A stretch of DNA of 8,148 nt from JAHJSA01 sp038204345 (GTDB taxonomy: Bacteria > Actinomycetota > Thermoleophilia > RBG-16-64-13), in the NCBI GenBank assembly GCA_038204345.1, contig JBBRDB010000118.1:1-8148 (forward strand), read 5' to 3'. Within the stretch, counting starts at the first letter, position 1. Every line of letters begins with the position of its first letter. Shown here in pieces: positions 1-6,472 of the stretch. The notes below the pieces were generated by a model, which saw only the letters and a program-made list of their open reading frames with translations, was not told the origin of the DNA and ran no database searches. The translations under genes were made by a program, and so were the position numbers.

Positions 1-774
1 TTTGGGGGCGCCCATCGGGCGCCCCAACACGGCGTCGGCCACTTCCACGCTCACGCCTGCGTCGAAGGCTTCCACCATCGCGCATTGCAGGAAGTAGCCC
101 CCGATGCGGTTGGCGACGAAACCTGGGGTGTCGTTGACGTCCACCACGCCCTTGCCCAGGCGCTCGTCGGCGAACGCGCGGACCGCGTGCGCTTTCGCTT
201 GGTCGGTCTTCTCCCCCACCACCAGCTCCAACAGGCGCATGTAGCGCGGTGGATTGAAGAAATGCGTGATCATCAAGTCTCGCTCGAGGCGCTCAGAGGC
301 GCCCTCCAGCAGTCGCGCCAGCGGGATGGTCGACGTATTCGAACTCACCACGGAGCCCGGCCGCCGCGCGGCATCGATGCGCGCATAGATCTGGTGTTTG
401 ATCTCGAGGCGTTCAACCACGGCCTCGATGATCCAGTCGACCTGGGCGAGGAGGTGAAGGTGGTCGTCCAAGTTGCCCGGAGTGATGAGCCGTGCGTTGC
501 GCGTGTGCATGAAGGCGGCGGGGTCTGATCTCAGCAATCTCGCCACCGCCTCCTCCGCAAGGATACTCCGCGAAGCGCCCTCGGGCAGGTCGGGGGGCAC
601 GATGTCGAGGAGCAGCACCTCGGCGCCGGCGTTGGCCAGGTGCGCCGCGATCCCCCCTCCCATCAGCCCTGCTCCGACGACGGCGACGCGGCTGATATCT
701 CCAACCACGGGTTCGTCCCCCGGGGAGCCGTCACTCGGGGTCATGGGGGCCGGCGAAGCTGCGGAGACGCTCAA
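1..774 (-). CDS. fadN: FadN-like 3-hydroxyacyl-CoA dehydrogenase, N-terminal part (runs off left edge)
   Basis: It oxidises 3-hydroxyacyl-CoA to 3-ketoacyl-CoA with NAD+ in cytosolic beta-oxidation. The 258 visible residues have no stop and the frame is still open at base 1. Seen: Rossmann loop GAGLMG at residues 34-39, Asp57 ending the second strand (LLLDIV), SSNTS 144-148, HFFNPPRY from His171 with Glu183 (the family's catalytic His-Glu pair), and NDTPGFVANRI 214-224 with Asn222. The segments ITPGNLDD and WIIEAVVERLEIK, and the Rossmann domain lying first, resemble Bacillus FadN (dehydrogenase then enoyl-CoA hydratase) rather than E. coli FadB (hydratase first). The C-terminal hydratase is therefore predicted but not seen. 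Start: TTG at 774 directly follows the thiolase TAA and has GGAGG eight bases upstream. An in-frame ATG at 744 has no clear ribosome site. A stand-alone dehydrogenase of about 290 residues cannot be excluded. Confidence 0.9.
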   Translation of the reverse strand, partial: MSVSAASPAPMTPSDGSPGDEPVVGDISRVAVVGAGLMGGGIAAHLANAGAEVLLLDIVPPDLPEGASRSILAEEAVARLLRSDPAAFMHTRNARLITPGNLDDHLHLLAQVDWIIEAVVERLEIKHQIYARIDAARRPGSVVSSNTSTIPLARLLEGASERLERDLMITHFFNPPRYMRLLELVVGEKTDQAKAHAVRAFADERLGKGVVDVNDTPGFVANRIGGYFLQCAMVEAFDAGVSVEVADAVLGRPMGAPK

Positions 775-1911
775 TTAGATCGCCTCCAGGACGGTGGCGA
801 TGCCCTGACCGCCGCCGATACACATGGTAGCCAGCGCGTAGCGGCCGCCCTCGCGCTTCAGGAGTGAGGCCGCCTTGCCGGTGATGCGGGCACCGCTGGC
901 GCCCAACGGATGGCCGAGGGCGACAGCTCCTCCGTCTAGGTTGAGCTTGCTCTGGTCAACGCCCAACTCCTTCACTACTGCCAGCGCCTGGGCGGCGAAG
1001 GCCTCGTTTATCTCGATCACGTCCATGTCCTCGAGCGTGAGACCTGCGCGCTGCAGGGCCTTGTTGGTCGAGGCCACCGGCCCCATGCCCATGATCTCCG
1101 GGGAGCAGCCCGACACGGCCGCGGACCGGATGCGGGCCATGATGTCTAGGCCCTTATCCCGCGCGTACCGTTCGGAGCACACGAGCACGGCCGAGGCCCC
1201 GTCGGTGAGCGGCGAAGACACACCCGCGGTGACGGTGCCCCCGGCCAGGAAGACGGGCTTGAGGGCGGCAAGGATCTCCGGCGTGGTGCCCGGCCGTATG
1301 CAGCCGTCGCGCGAGATGGTGCGATCCCCGACCTTGATGGGCACGATCTCGTCGTCGAATCGGCCTCCGGTGGCGGCCTGCGCGGCCTTGCGCTGGCTCT
1401 CGGCCGCGAACACTTCCTGCTCCCGCCGCGACACCTCATACGTGCGCGCCACGTTCTCAGCGGTCATGCCCATGGACGTGTAAGCCTCCGCATACGACGC
1501 ACGCAGCCCTGGGTGCGGCAAGGGGTTGAACCCCCAGATGGGCACCCGGGTCATGGACTCGACCCCGGCACAGATGAAGCACTCGCCCGAGTTCATCCGC
1601 ACGGCCCCTGCTGCCGTGTGAATCGCCTGCATCGACGACCCGCAGAAGCGATTGATAGTCACGGCTGCCATGGAGACCGGCAGGTCGGCCAGGAACCCCA
1701 CGAGCCTCGCCATGTTCAGTCCTTGCTCGGCCTCGGGAGACGAGCAGCCGAGAAGAAGGTCTTCTACGTCGTCCACATCCACACCAGAGCGCTCGACGAG
1801 GCCGCGGATCACCTGCCGGGCTATCTCGTCGGGGCGTACCTTGGCCAGCTCGCCCTTGTTCGCCGGGGTCATGGGAGATCTCACGTAGCCGGCGATCACG
1901 ACTCCATCCAC
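775..1911 (-). CDS. fadA: Thiolase (acetyl-CoA C-acyltransferase), beta-oxidation
   Basis: It cleaves 3-ketoacyl-CoA with CoA to acetyl-CoA and a shortened acyl-CoA, the last step of a beta-oxidation turn. The protein has 378 residues, close to the usual 390. Thiolase family motifs are complete: nucleophilic Cys90 in NRFCGSS, NEAF at 302-305, His334 in GHPLGASG, and the acid/base Cys364 in CIGGGQG near the C terminus. The start is GTG at 1911, with AAAGGGGA ending seven bases upstream and lying within the 20-base gap after the acyl-CoA synthetase stop. The FadN-like gene begins directly after the TAA. Sequence alone does not fully separate degradative thiolases from biosynthetic acetoacetyl-CoA thiolases. 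The neighbouring acyl-CoA synthetase and hydroxyacyl-CoA dehydrogenase favour the degradative role. The thiolase fold call is very secure; the substrate chain length is unknown. Confidence 0.96.
   Translation of the reverse strand: MDGVVIAGYVRSPMTPANKGELAKVRPDEIARQVIRGLVERSGVDVDDVEDLLLGCSSPEAEQGLNMARLVGFLADLPVSMAAVTINRFCGSSMQAIHTAAGAVRMNSGECFICAGVESMTRVPIWGFNPLPHPGLRASYAEAYTSMGMTAENVARTYEVSRREQEVFAAESQRKAAQAATGGRFDDEIVPIKVGDRTISRDGCIRPGTTPEILAALKPVFLAGGTVTAGVSSPLTDGASAVLVCSERYARDKGLDIMARIRSAAVSGCSPEIMGMGPVASTNKALQRAGLTLEDMDVIEINEAFAAQALAVVKELGVDQSKLNLDGGAVALGHPLGASGARITGKAASLLKREGGRYALATMCIGGGQGIATVLEAI
783..787 (-). promoter_or_regulatory. Ribosome binding site supporting the TTG start of the FadN-like gene
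   Basis: On the minus strand GGAGG lies inside the last codons of the thiolase gene, eight bases before TTG at 774. The thiolase stop TAA occupies the intervening spacer and abuts the TTG. This favours TTG 774 over ATG 744 and suggests translational coupling. The exact start is inferred. Confidence 0.6.
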
Positions 1912-1931
1912 GTCCGTGTCCCCTTTCGTCG

Positions 1932-3632
1932 TCAGCTCCCGCTCTCTAACTTCATGCGCTCCTCCTCCACGAGCTCCTTCTTCGAAAGCTTTCCTACCAG
2001 CGTCCTCGGCAGTGAGTCGCGCTGCTCGAACTCACGCGGCATCTCTATCTTGGAGAGCCGCTCCGCGAGAAACCCCCTCAGCCCCTCCGCCGTCACCGCC
2101 GACCCGGGCTTCACCGTGTAGAACACCTTGGGGCACTCGCCCCGGTAATCGTCGGTGATACCGATGCACACCACTTCGGACACGGCCGGATGCTCGTAGA
2201 CCGCCTCCTCGATGTTGCGCGGATACACGTTGAACCCTCCTGCGAGGATCATGTCCTTCATACGGTCGACGATGAAGGTGTAGCCGTCCTCGTCCATGTA
2301 GCCCACATCACCGGAGTGGAGGAAGCCATCTCGCAGGATCGCGTCCGTGGCCTCCTGATTCTGCCAGTAACCGGGCATGACCTGCGGACCCTTGATGCAG
2401 ATCTCGCCCTTCTCCCCCAGAGGGACTTTGACAGCGGGTTCTTCCAACGAGCGGATCTCGACGACAGTCTGCGGCACAGGAAGCCCTATGGAGCCGGCTT
2501 TGTTCTCTCCACTGAGCGGATTGCAGGTAGCTACCGGTGAGGTCTCGGTCAGCCCGTATCCCTCCACCAGAGTGCAACCCGTCAACCGTTCGAAGGTCTT
2601 CTTGACCTCTACCGGCAGGGCGGCGCCCCCCGAGATGCAGTACTTGATGGACGAGAGATCATACTTGTCTAGATCCTCCCTCCCGTTGATGGCCGTGTAC
2701 ATGGTCGGCACGCCCGGGAACAGCGTGGGGCCCCGCTTGTGGATGGTCTCCAGCACCTGCTGCACCTCAAAGCGCGGCAGGAGCACCATCTCAGCCGCCA
2801 TCAGCACAGCCATGTTCATGGCCGTCGTCATCGCGAACACATGGAACAGAGGGAGCACGACGAGCATCCGCTCCTCGCCCGGGACCACGCCGAAAAACCA
2901 TTTGAGGCATTGGTAGGCGTTCGCGTAGAGGTTGGCGTGTGTGAGCGCGGCCCCTTTGGGGATCCCGGTGGTGCCGCCCGTATACTGCAGGACGGCGATG
3001 TCGTCTTCGTGCACCTCGACCGGGTCGTAGTCGCCGTCGTTGTGGGTGAGTTGCGCAAACGTGACGTGGCGCTCGTCGCGGGCGACCGACGCGACGTCTC
3101 TCCGCTTGACCACCGCATACAGGAGGCTCTTTGGAAACGGCAGGATGTCGGACATACGGCCGATGATCACCTTCTCCAGAGGTGTGCGGTCAAGGACGGC
3201 GGCCAACTTCGGGTAGAGGGCGGCCAGATCCAAGGCGAACATGAATCGCGTCTCGGAGTCTTCGACCTGGTGGGCCAACTCCCGCTCCACACAGAGCGGG
3301 CTGTAGTTCACGACGACTCCGCCGATCCTCAGGATCGCGTAGTACATGATCACCGAGTACGGGCAATTGGGGAGGAACAGTCCGACGCGCGTACCCTTAT
3401 CGACTCCCAGTGCCTGCAGGCCCTTGGCAGCGCGCCGGACGAGATGATCCACGTCTTCATAGGAGTAGCGCTTGCCTAAGAAATCGATGGCCGCGCTCTG
3501 CGGATACGACGCGACAGCGCCGTCCAGTGCTTTGAACAGGGGCCCTGGTGGTATCGCTCCGGCCCAGTCGACGTCATCCGGATAGTTGCGGAGCCACGGA
3601 TAATCCGCGGTCGATGTCGCTGTGCCGGCCAT
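1932..3632 (-). CDS. fadD: Long-chain fatty acid--CoA ligase (acyl-CoA synthetase)
   Basis: It activates free fatty acids to acyl-CoA using ATP and CoA through an acyl-AMP intermediate, feeding the beta-oxidation genes that follow. The protein has 566 residues, the normal size for bacterial FadD/LcfA. ANL-superfamily motifs in order: phosphate loop YTGGTTGIPKG at 217-227, PGVPTMY 306-312, YGLTETSP 359-366, SGD 440-442 with Asp442, DRMKDMI 456-462 followed by GGFNVYP (hinge into the C-terminal domain), and Lys548 in LVGKLSKKEL, the expected adenylation lysine. The start is ATG at 3632 with GGAGGG immediately upstream (five-base spacer). It is the first gene of the minus-strand fad operon. No residue loss or truncation is visible. 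Specificity for long chains is inferred from family resemblance and context; a medium-chain or aromatic acid ligase is less likely but possible. Confidence 0.95.
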   Translation of the reverse strand: MAGTATSTADYPWLRNYPDDVDWAGAIPPGPLFKALDGAVASYPQSAAIDFLGKRYSYEDVDHLVRRAAKGLQALGVDKGTRVGLFLPNCPYSVIMYYAILRIGGVVVNYSPLCVERELAHQVEDSETRFMFALDLAALYPKLAAVLDRTPLEKVIIGRMSDILPFPKSLLYAVVKRRDVASVARDERHVTFAQLTHNDGDYDPVEVHEDDIAVLQYTGGTTGIPKGAALTHANLYANAYQCLKWFFGVVPGEERMLVVLPLFHVFAMTTAMNMAVLMAAEMVLLPRFEVQQVLETIHKRGPTLFPGVPTMYTAINGREDLDKYDLSSIKYCISGGAALPVEVKKTFERLTGCTLVEGYGLTETSPVATCNPLSGENKAGSIGLPVPQTVVEIRSLEEPAVKVPLGEKGEICIKGPQVMPGYWQNQEATDAILRDGFLHSGDVGYMDEDGYTFIVDRMKDMILAGGFNVYPRNIEEAVYEHPAVSEVVCIGITDDYRGECPKVFYTVKPGSAVTAEGLRGFLAERLSKIEMPREFEQRDSLPRTLVGKLSKKELVEEERMKLESGS

Positions 3633-3837
3633 CGTACCCTCCCCTCAGGCCGGGTTTCCCCTCCCGACCATTCAGAATGGAGCCTGCCTAGCGTCTACTA
3701 AAACTATACTACGAAAACCCCCAACGGCGAAACCGCCGGATGCGCAGGCGGACTTCGTGGCGGGCGGCGGCGCGCTCGGCGGGATGCGCATGGTGGGATG
3801 CGCATGGTGGGATCTACGACCTCACGATCGGAGAAAC
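3633..3837. promoter_or_regulatory. Divergent intergenic region between acyl-CoA synthetase and DMT permease genes
   Basis: This 205-base spacer must carry the start signals for both divergent genes. The only A/T-rich patch is about 3690-3718. It contains TATACT on the plus strand (3705-3710) and the overlapping AGTATAGT on the minus strand, both resembling -10 boxes. I found no convincing -35 box at 16-18 bases from either, so the promoters are tentative. Bases 3781-3813 hold a 14-base tandem repeat, listed separately. I found no clear palindromic operator for a FadR- or TetR-type repressor and no RNA gene here. Confidence 0.35.
3781..3813. repeat. 14-base tandem repeat, about 2.4 copies, upstream of the DMT permease gene
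   Basis: The unit GGGATGCGCATGGT occurs at 3781-3794 and again, identical, at 3795-3808. A third partial copy GGGAT follows at 3809-3813. It ends 24 bases before the chosen ATG at 3838. Each full copy contains two ATG triplets, so in-frame upstream ATGs (for example 3784 and 3790) arise from the repeat. It may be simple slippage; any regulatory role is unproven. Confidence 0.85.
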
Positions 3838-4788
3838 ATGCTGGCTGTGGCGTTCGCGGCACTCTCGGCCTTGGCCTATGGCAGTGGGCAGTTCATGACG
3901 CAGCTCGGTCTGCGTCACGGCCGTGTTCGCGCTCCGCAGGCCATCCTCATCAACCTGACCGCCGCCTCCCTTGTCCTTGCGGTCGCGCTGGCGGTAGCCT
4001 GGGCGGTCGATCCGGTCGATTTGGAGTGGCCCGCCGTAACCTACTTCGCAGTAGCCGGCCTGCTGGGCCCTTTCGCCGGTCGCTCACTCAATTTCCTGGC
4101 CATCCAGCGCGTCGGGGCTACCCGCACCGCCTCCCTGGGCATGAGTGAGAGTCTCTTTGCGGCGGCTCTTGCTTGGCTCATCCTCGGCCAGGCACTCAGC
4201 GCCCTCACGCTGGTAGGGGTCGTGGTGCTGGTCGTGGGCATGGGCCTGTTCGTCAACGAGACAGGCCGCTCCTTCCGGCGGGTAGGTGCTCCTTTGCCTG
4301 TCGAAGGCGGCGGAGAAGCGATGGACACGTCGCTCCGGACCAGCAGAACAGCGGTGGGAACGGCCATAGGGCTCGCTTCCGGTTTCCTCTTCTCCATCGC
4401 AGGCATCATGCGTCAGCTAGGGATCGACCTCGTGCCCTCGGCCGTCTTGGGTGCCGCTGTGGGCACTTTCGTGGCTCTGCTCGTCACCTTGATCAACGTG
4501 GTGAGGACGGGGCAGCTAGGTGGCGTCTTTCGAGTGGAGGCCCGCGATGCCGTCCCCCTGGCAACGTCCGGGGTGCTGGCCAGCACAGGTATGGTGTGCT
4601 TCTTCCTCGCATTGCAGTTGGGGGGTGAACTGGCGGTGAGCAGCGCGCTCAAGAACCTCACGCCCCTCTTCACCTTCGCGTTGGCGGCGCTCTTCCTGGC
4701 GCATGTAGAGCGGATAACGGCGCGGGTGGGCCTGCTCGTAGCCGTGGTCGTCGCGGGCGCCGTGATCATGACCATCGGCAGAAGCTGA
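3838..4788 (+). CDS. EamA/DMT-superfamily permease, substrate unknown
   Basis: This is an inner-membrane transporter of the drug/metabolite type, with 316 residues against a family norm near 300. About ten hydrophobic helices can be drawn, roughly at 1-23, 34-57, 66-88, 95-118, 121-139, 172-192, 198-220, 238-262, 265-288 and 292-312. They form two five-helix EamA halves joined by a polar linker at 140-171. The second half carries the typical segment SSALKNLTPLFTFALAALFL, where the first has ASLGMSESLFAAALAWLIL. The start is ATG at 3838, with GGAG four bases upstream (a rather short spacer). The same frame is open back to 3622, but that stretch is polar, overlaps the start of the acyl-CoA synthetase gene and would add an unusual N-terminal tail. 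The substrate cannot be read from the sequence. Amino acid or metabolite export is typical of the family. No link to the fad operon is shown beyond divergent adjacency. Confidence 0.88.
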   Translation: MLAVAFAALSALAYGSGQFMTQLGLRHGRVRAPQAILINLTAASLVLAVALAVAWAVDPVDLEWPAVTYFAVAGLLGPFAGRSLNFLAIQRVGATRTASLGMSESLFAAALAWLILGQALSALTLVGVVVLVVGMGLFVNETGRSFRRVGAPLPVEGGGEAMDTSLRTSRTAVGTAIGLASGFLFSIAGIMRQLGIDLVPSAVLGAAVGTFVALLVTLINVVRTGQLGGVFRVEARDAVPLATSGVLASTGMVCFFLALQLGGELAVSSALKNLTPLFTFALAALFLAHVERITARVGLLVAVVVAGAVIMTIGRS

Positions 4789-4794
4789 TTAGGA

Positions 4795-4813
4795 CTTGTA
4801 CATCTTGTACAAG
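4795..4813. promoter_or_regulatory. Inverted repeat, candidate operator upstream of the amino acid ABC operon
   Basis: CTTGTACA (4795-4802) and TGTACAAG (4806-4813) are perfect inverted repeats with a three-base TCT spacer. The right arm also belongs to the perfect ten-base palindrome CTTGTACAAG (4804-4813). The site begins six bases after the permease stop codon, about 55 bases before a candidate -10 box. The stem is A/T-rich and no U-run follows, so a protein-binding site is more likely than a terminator. The binding protein is unknown; the nearby PucR-type regulator is one guess. Confidence 0.45.
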
Positions 4814-4818
4814 ATTAT

Positions 4819-4836
4819 GCGGCAACCTTTCGCCGC
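4819..4836 (+). other. Small hairpin in the spacer before the ABC operon
   Basis: GCGGC (4819-4823) can pair with GCCGC (4832-4836) across an eight-base loop. It is a five-base-pair GC stem followed by only TT. It could contribute to ending transcription of the upstream permease gene, but it is too weak to call a terminator with confidence. Confidence 0.2.
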
Positions 4837-4868
4837 TTGGCCCGATATCGATGGGTGGACCGCGCCGC

Positions 4869-4874
4869 TATAGT
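4869..4874 (+). promoter_or_regulatory. Candidate -10 box for the amino acid ABC operon
   Basis: TATAGT lies 36 bases upstream of the binding-protein start codon, in otherwise GC-rich sequence, and matches five of six bases of the vegetative -10 consensus. At the expected -35 distance the sequence (around 4845-4852, ATATCGAT) is a poor match, so the promoter may need an activator or the call may be wrong. Transcription would start near 4880-4884. Confidence 0.35.
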
Positions 4875-4910
4875 GAAAGGGGTACATCCACTTCCCAAGG
4901 GGGTCCATCC

Positions 4911-5717
4911 ATGGAGAGAATCTCCAAATCGCTCGCGCTCCTGCTCATACTCATGTTGGGTGTCGCAGTCTTGGTCGGCTGCGGCGGCGGCGACACGACC
5001 ACGACCAACGCAGCCGTCACCACCACTGAGGCCGCGAAAGGCGATCTCACCTTCGCGATGTCCGGATTGTACAAACCGTTTAACTACACGAAAGACGGCG
5101 AGCTCGTGGGCTTCGACGTCGAGATCGGCAAAGCGCTGGCCGAGCAGATGGGCATGACCCCAGACCCGGTCACGAATCCGTGGGAAACCATCATCGAAGG
5201 TCTCAAGTCCAAGAAGTACGACGCCATCGTAGGCAGCATGGCCATCACCGAGAAGCGTCTGGAACAGGTGAGTTTCACCCGCCCGTACTACCGCTCGGGC
5301 GCCCAGATCTTCGTGGCCGAAGACAACACCGACATCACCGGCTCCGAGAGCCTTGCCGGTAAGAAGATCGGCGTGGTCAAAGCGTCCACCTTCAAGGACA
5401 TCGCCGTGACCCTCACCGATGAAGACAAGGTCGTGGGTTACGACAGTGACGTGATTGCCCTGCAGGACCTCACCACCGGTCGCATCGACGCCGTCATTAC
5501 CGACGCGGTCGTGGGCTTCTCGGCCATCATGGAGAACGACATCAAGATCAAGGATGTCGGTGAACCCCTCTACGTGGACGAGATGGGCATCGCGGTGCGC
5601 ATCGAGGACACCGCCCTCCTCGACGACCTGAACGCCGCCCTTGAGGCCATCATCGCCGACGGCACCTACGAGCAAATCAGCCAGAAGTGGTTGGGACGCA
5701 ATATCCTGGGAGAATAG
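4911..5717 (+). CDS. Amino acid ABC transporter substrate-binding lipoprotein (SBP_bac_3 family)
   Basis: This is an extracytoplasmic, lipid-anchored receptor that captures a polar amino acid and delivers it to the permease and ATPase encoded downstream. It has 268 residues. The N terminus shows MERISK, a hydrophobic stretch at 8-20 and lipobox LVGC with Cys24, then a Gly/Thr-rich linker to about residue 43. The periplasmic-binding fold follows, with YKPFNY 55-60, GFDVEIGKALAEQMG 67-81, MAITEKRLEQVSFTRPYY 110-127 and DAVITDAVV 193-201. By analogy with HisJ, Arg116 should bind the ligand carboxylate and Asp198 the amino group. The start is ATG 4911, with AAGGGGG seven bases upstream; an earlier in-frame ATG at 4851 would put a polar tail before the signal peptide and lies upstream of the candidate -10. 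The specific amino acid (Glu/Gln, Arg/Lys/His, Cys) cannot be decided. Confidence 0.94.
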   Translation: MERISKSLALLLILMLGVAVLVGCGGGDTTTTNAAVTTTEAAKGDLTFAMSGLYKPFNYTKDGELVGFDVEIGKALAEQMGMTPDPVTNPWETIIEGLKSKKYDAIVGSMAITEKRLEQVSFTRPYYRSGAQIFVAEDNTDITGSESLAGKKIGVVKASTFKDIAVTLTDEDKVVGYDSDVIALQDLTTGRIDAVITDAVVGFSAIMENDIKIKDVGEPLYVDEMGIAVRIEDTALLDDLNAALEAIIADGTYEQISQKWLGRNILGE

Positions 5718-5740
5718 TCGGGCTACCCCCCTCTGACAGC

Positions 5741-5774
5741 GCGGCGCGCCGGCAACCACCCGCCGGCGCGCCGC
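5741..5774 (+). other. Strong inter-cistronic stem-loop between binding-protein and permease genes
   Basis: GCGGCGCGCCGGC (5741-5753) and its exact reverse complement (5762-5774) form a perfect 13-base-pair, all-GC stem with an eight-base loop AACCACCC. It lies 23 bases after the binding-protein stop and 29 bases before the permease ATG. No T-run follows, so a classical intrinsic terminator is unlikely. In other binding-protein-dependent operons (malE-malF, hisJ-hisQ), hairpins at this place protect the upstream mRNA or cut read-through so that the receptor outnumbers the membrane parts. The same role is inferred here. Confidence 0.85.
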
Positions 5775-5803
5775 AGTCATTCTGATGGAAGGAGACGAGG
5801 CCC

Positions 5804-6472
5804 ATGATAGGCATGTGGGATGTCCTCCAGGAGCACTTCCTGCCGTTCCTCGAAGCCACGGGTATGACCCTGAAGCTCACGGCTGTGTCGCTGCTGCTGG
5901 CCATGGTGATCGGGCTGGCGGTCGCCTTCCTCAAGCTCTCACAGCACAAGGCACTGAACTGGGTGGCCAACGTCTACATAGCCGTCATACGCGGAACACC
6001 CCTCATCGTACAGCTCATGTTCCTGTACTTCGGCATCACCTCGATCGTTGTCTTGAGTTCCTTCTGGGCCGGTTCCCTGGCGCTGGCCATTCACTCCGGA
6101 GCCTACGTGGCCGAGATCTTCAGGGGTACCATCCAATCCATCGCCAAGGGACAGACGGAGGCGTCCCGTTCGCTGGGGGTTTCCCACTGGAAGACCATGC
6201 GGCTGGTCGTCCTCCCTCAGGCCTTCCGACGGGCGGTTCCGCCTCTGGGGAACCAGTTCATCATCGGGCTGAAAGATTCGTCGCTCGTGGCCTACTTGGG
6301 CGTAGCCGAACTCTACGGCACCGCCCTTAGCGCCCAGGCCGAGAACTTCCAGCCCTTCGAGACGTACATGGTCGCGGGCCTCTACTACCTGGTCCTGGTC
6401 CTGATCTTCACGCTGCTCGTCAACCGGCTGGAATCGCGCCTGGACAAAGCCAACACGGGGAGGCGGGCGTGA
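5804..6472 (+). CDS. Polar amino acid ABC transporter permease (HisM/GlnP type)
   Basis: This is the membrane-spanning subunit of the amino acid importer. At 222 residues it is the usual length for the His/Glu/Gln/Arg/opine permease family. Hydrophobic helices lie roughly at 20-44, 54-80, 86-104, 149-170 and 186-208. The family signature RGTPLIVQ is at 63-70. The cytoplasmic EAA loop that docks on the ATPase is clear: GQTEASRSLG at 116-125, then LPQAFRRAVPPLGNQFI from Leu137. The start is ATG 5804, with AAGGAG nine bases upstream (a second GAGG lies only three bases away). A strong hairpin precedes it, and its TGA overlaps the GTG of the ATPase gene by four bases, so the two are probably translationally coupled. 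Only one permease gene is present, which suggests a homodimeric channel. Substrate not determined. Confidence 0.95.
   Translation: MIGMWDVLQEHFLPFLEATGMTLKLTAVSLLLAMVIGLAVAFLKLSQHKALNWVANVYIAVIRGTPLIVQLMFLYFGITSIVVLSSFWAGSLALAIHSGAYVAEIFRGTIQSIAKGQTEASRSLGVSHWKTMRLVVLPQAFRRAVPPLGNQFIIGLKDSSLVAYLGVAELYGTALSAQAENFQPFETYMVAGLYYLVLVLIFTLLVNRLESRLDKANTGRRA

Noticed and set aside
85..528. Plus-strand open frame opposite the FadN-like gene
   Set aside because: The minus-strand frame is continuous from 774 to 1 and carries a full set of hydroxyacyl-CoA dehydrogenase motifs, so this is a shadow.
1513..3479. Several plus-strand open frames of 100-250 codons opposite the thiolase and acyl-CoA synthetase genes
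   Set aside because: They overlap well-supported genes with complete catalytic motifs, show no family motifs of their own, and follow the third-position GC bias of the true genes.
3622..3837. N-terminal extension of the DMT permease by 72 codons, back to an ATG at 3622
   Set aside because: The extension is polar, overlaps the acyl-CoA synthetase start and spans the divergent promoter region and the tandem repeat. ATG 3838 has an adjacent GGAG and begins directly with the first membrane helix.
4799..4809. TACA-N3-TGTA core read as a CopY-type copper operator
   Set aside because: CopY boxes have a two-base spacer (TACA-N2-TGTA), and no copper genes are nearby. It is kept only as a generic inverted repeat.
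4815..5780. A 321-codon open frame on the minus strand, antisense to the whole binding-protein gene
   Set aside because: Its codons mirror a gene with an intact lipobox and solute-binding motifs. The translation shows no recognisable domain, and such long antisense frames are expected at this GC content.
5741..5790. Hairpin read as an intrinsic terminator ending the binding-protein transcript
   Set aside because: There is no T-run after the stem, and the permease and ATPase genes continue the same transport system immediately downstream. Partial termination remains possible.
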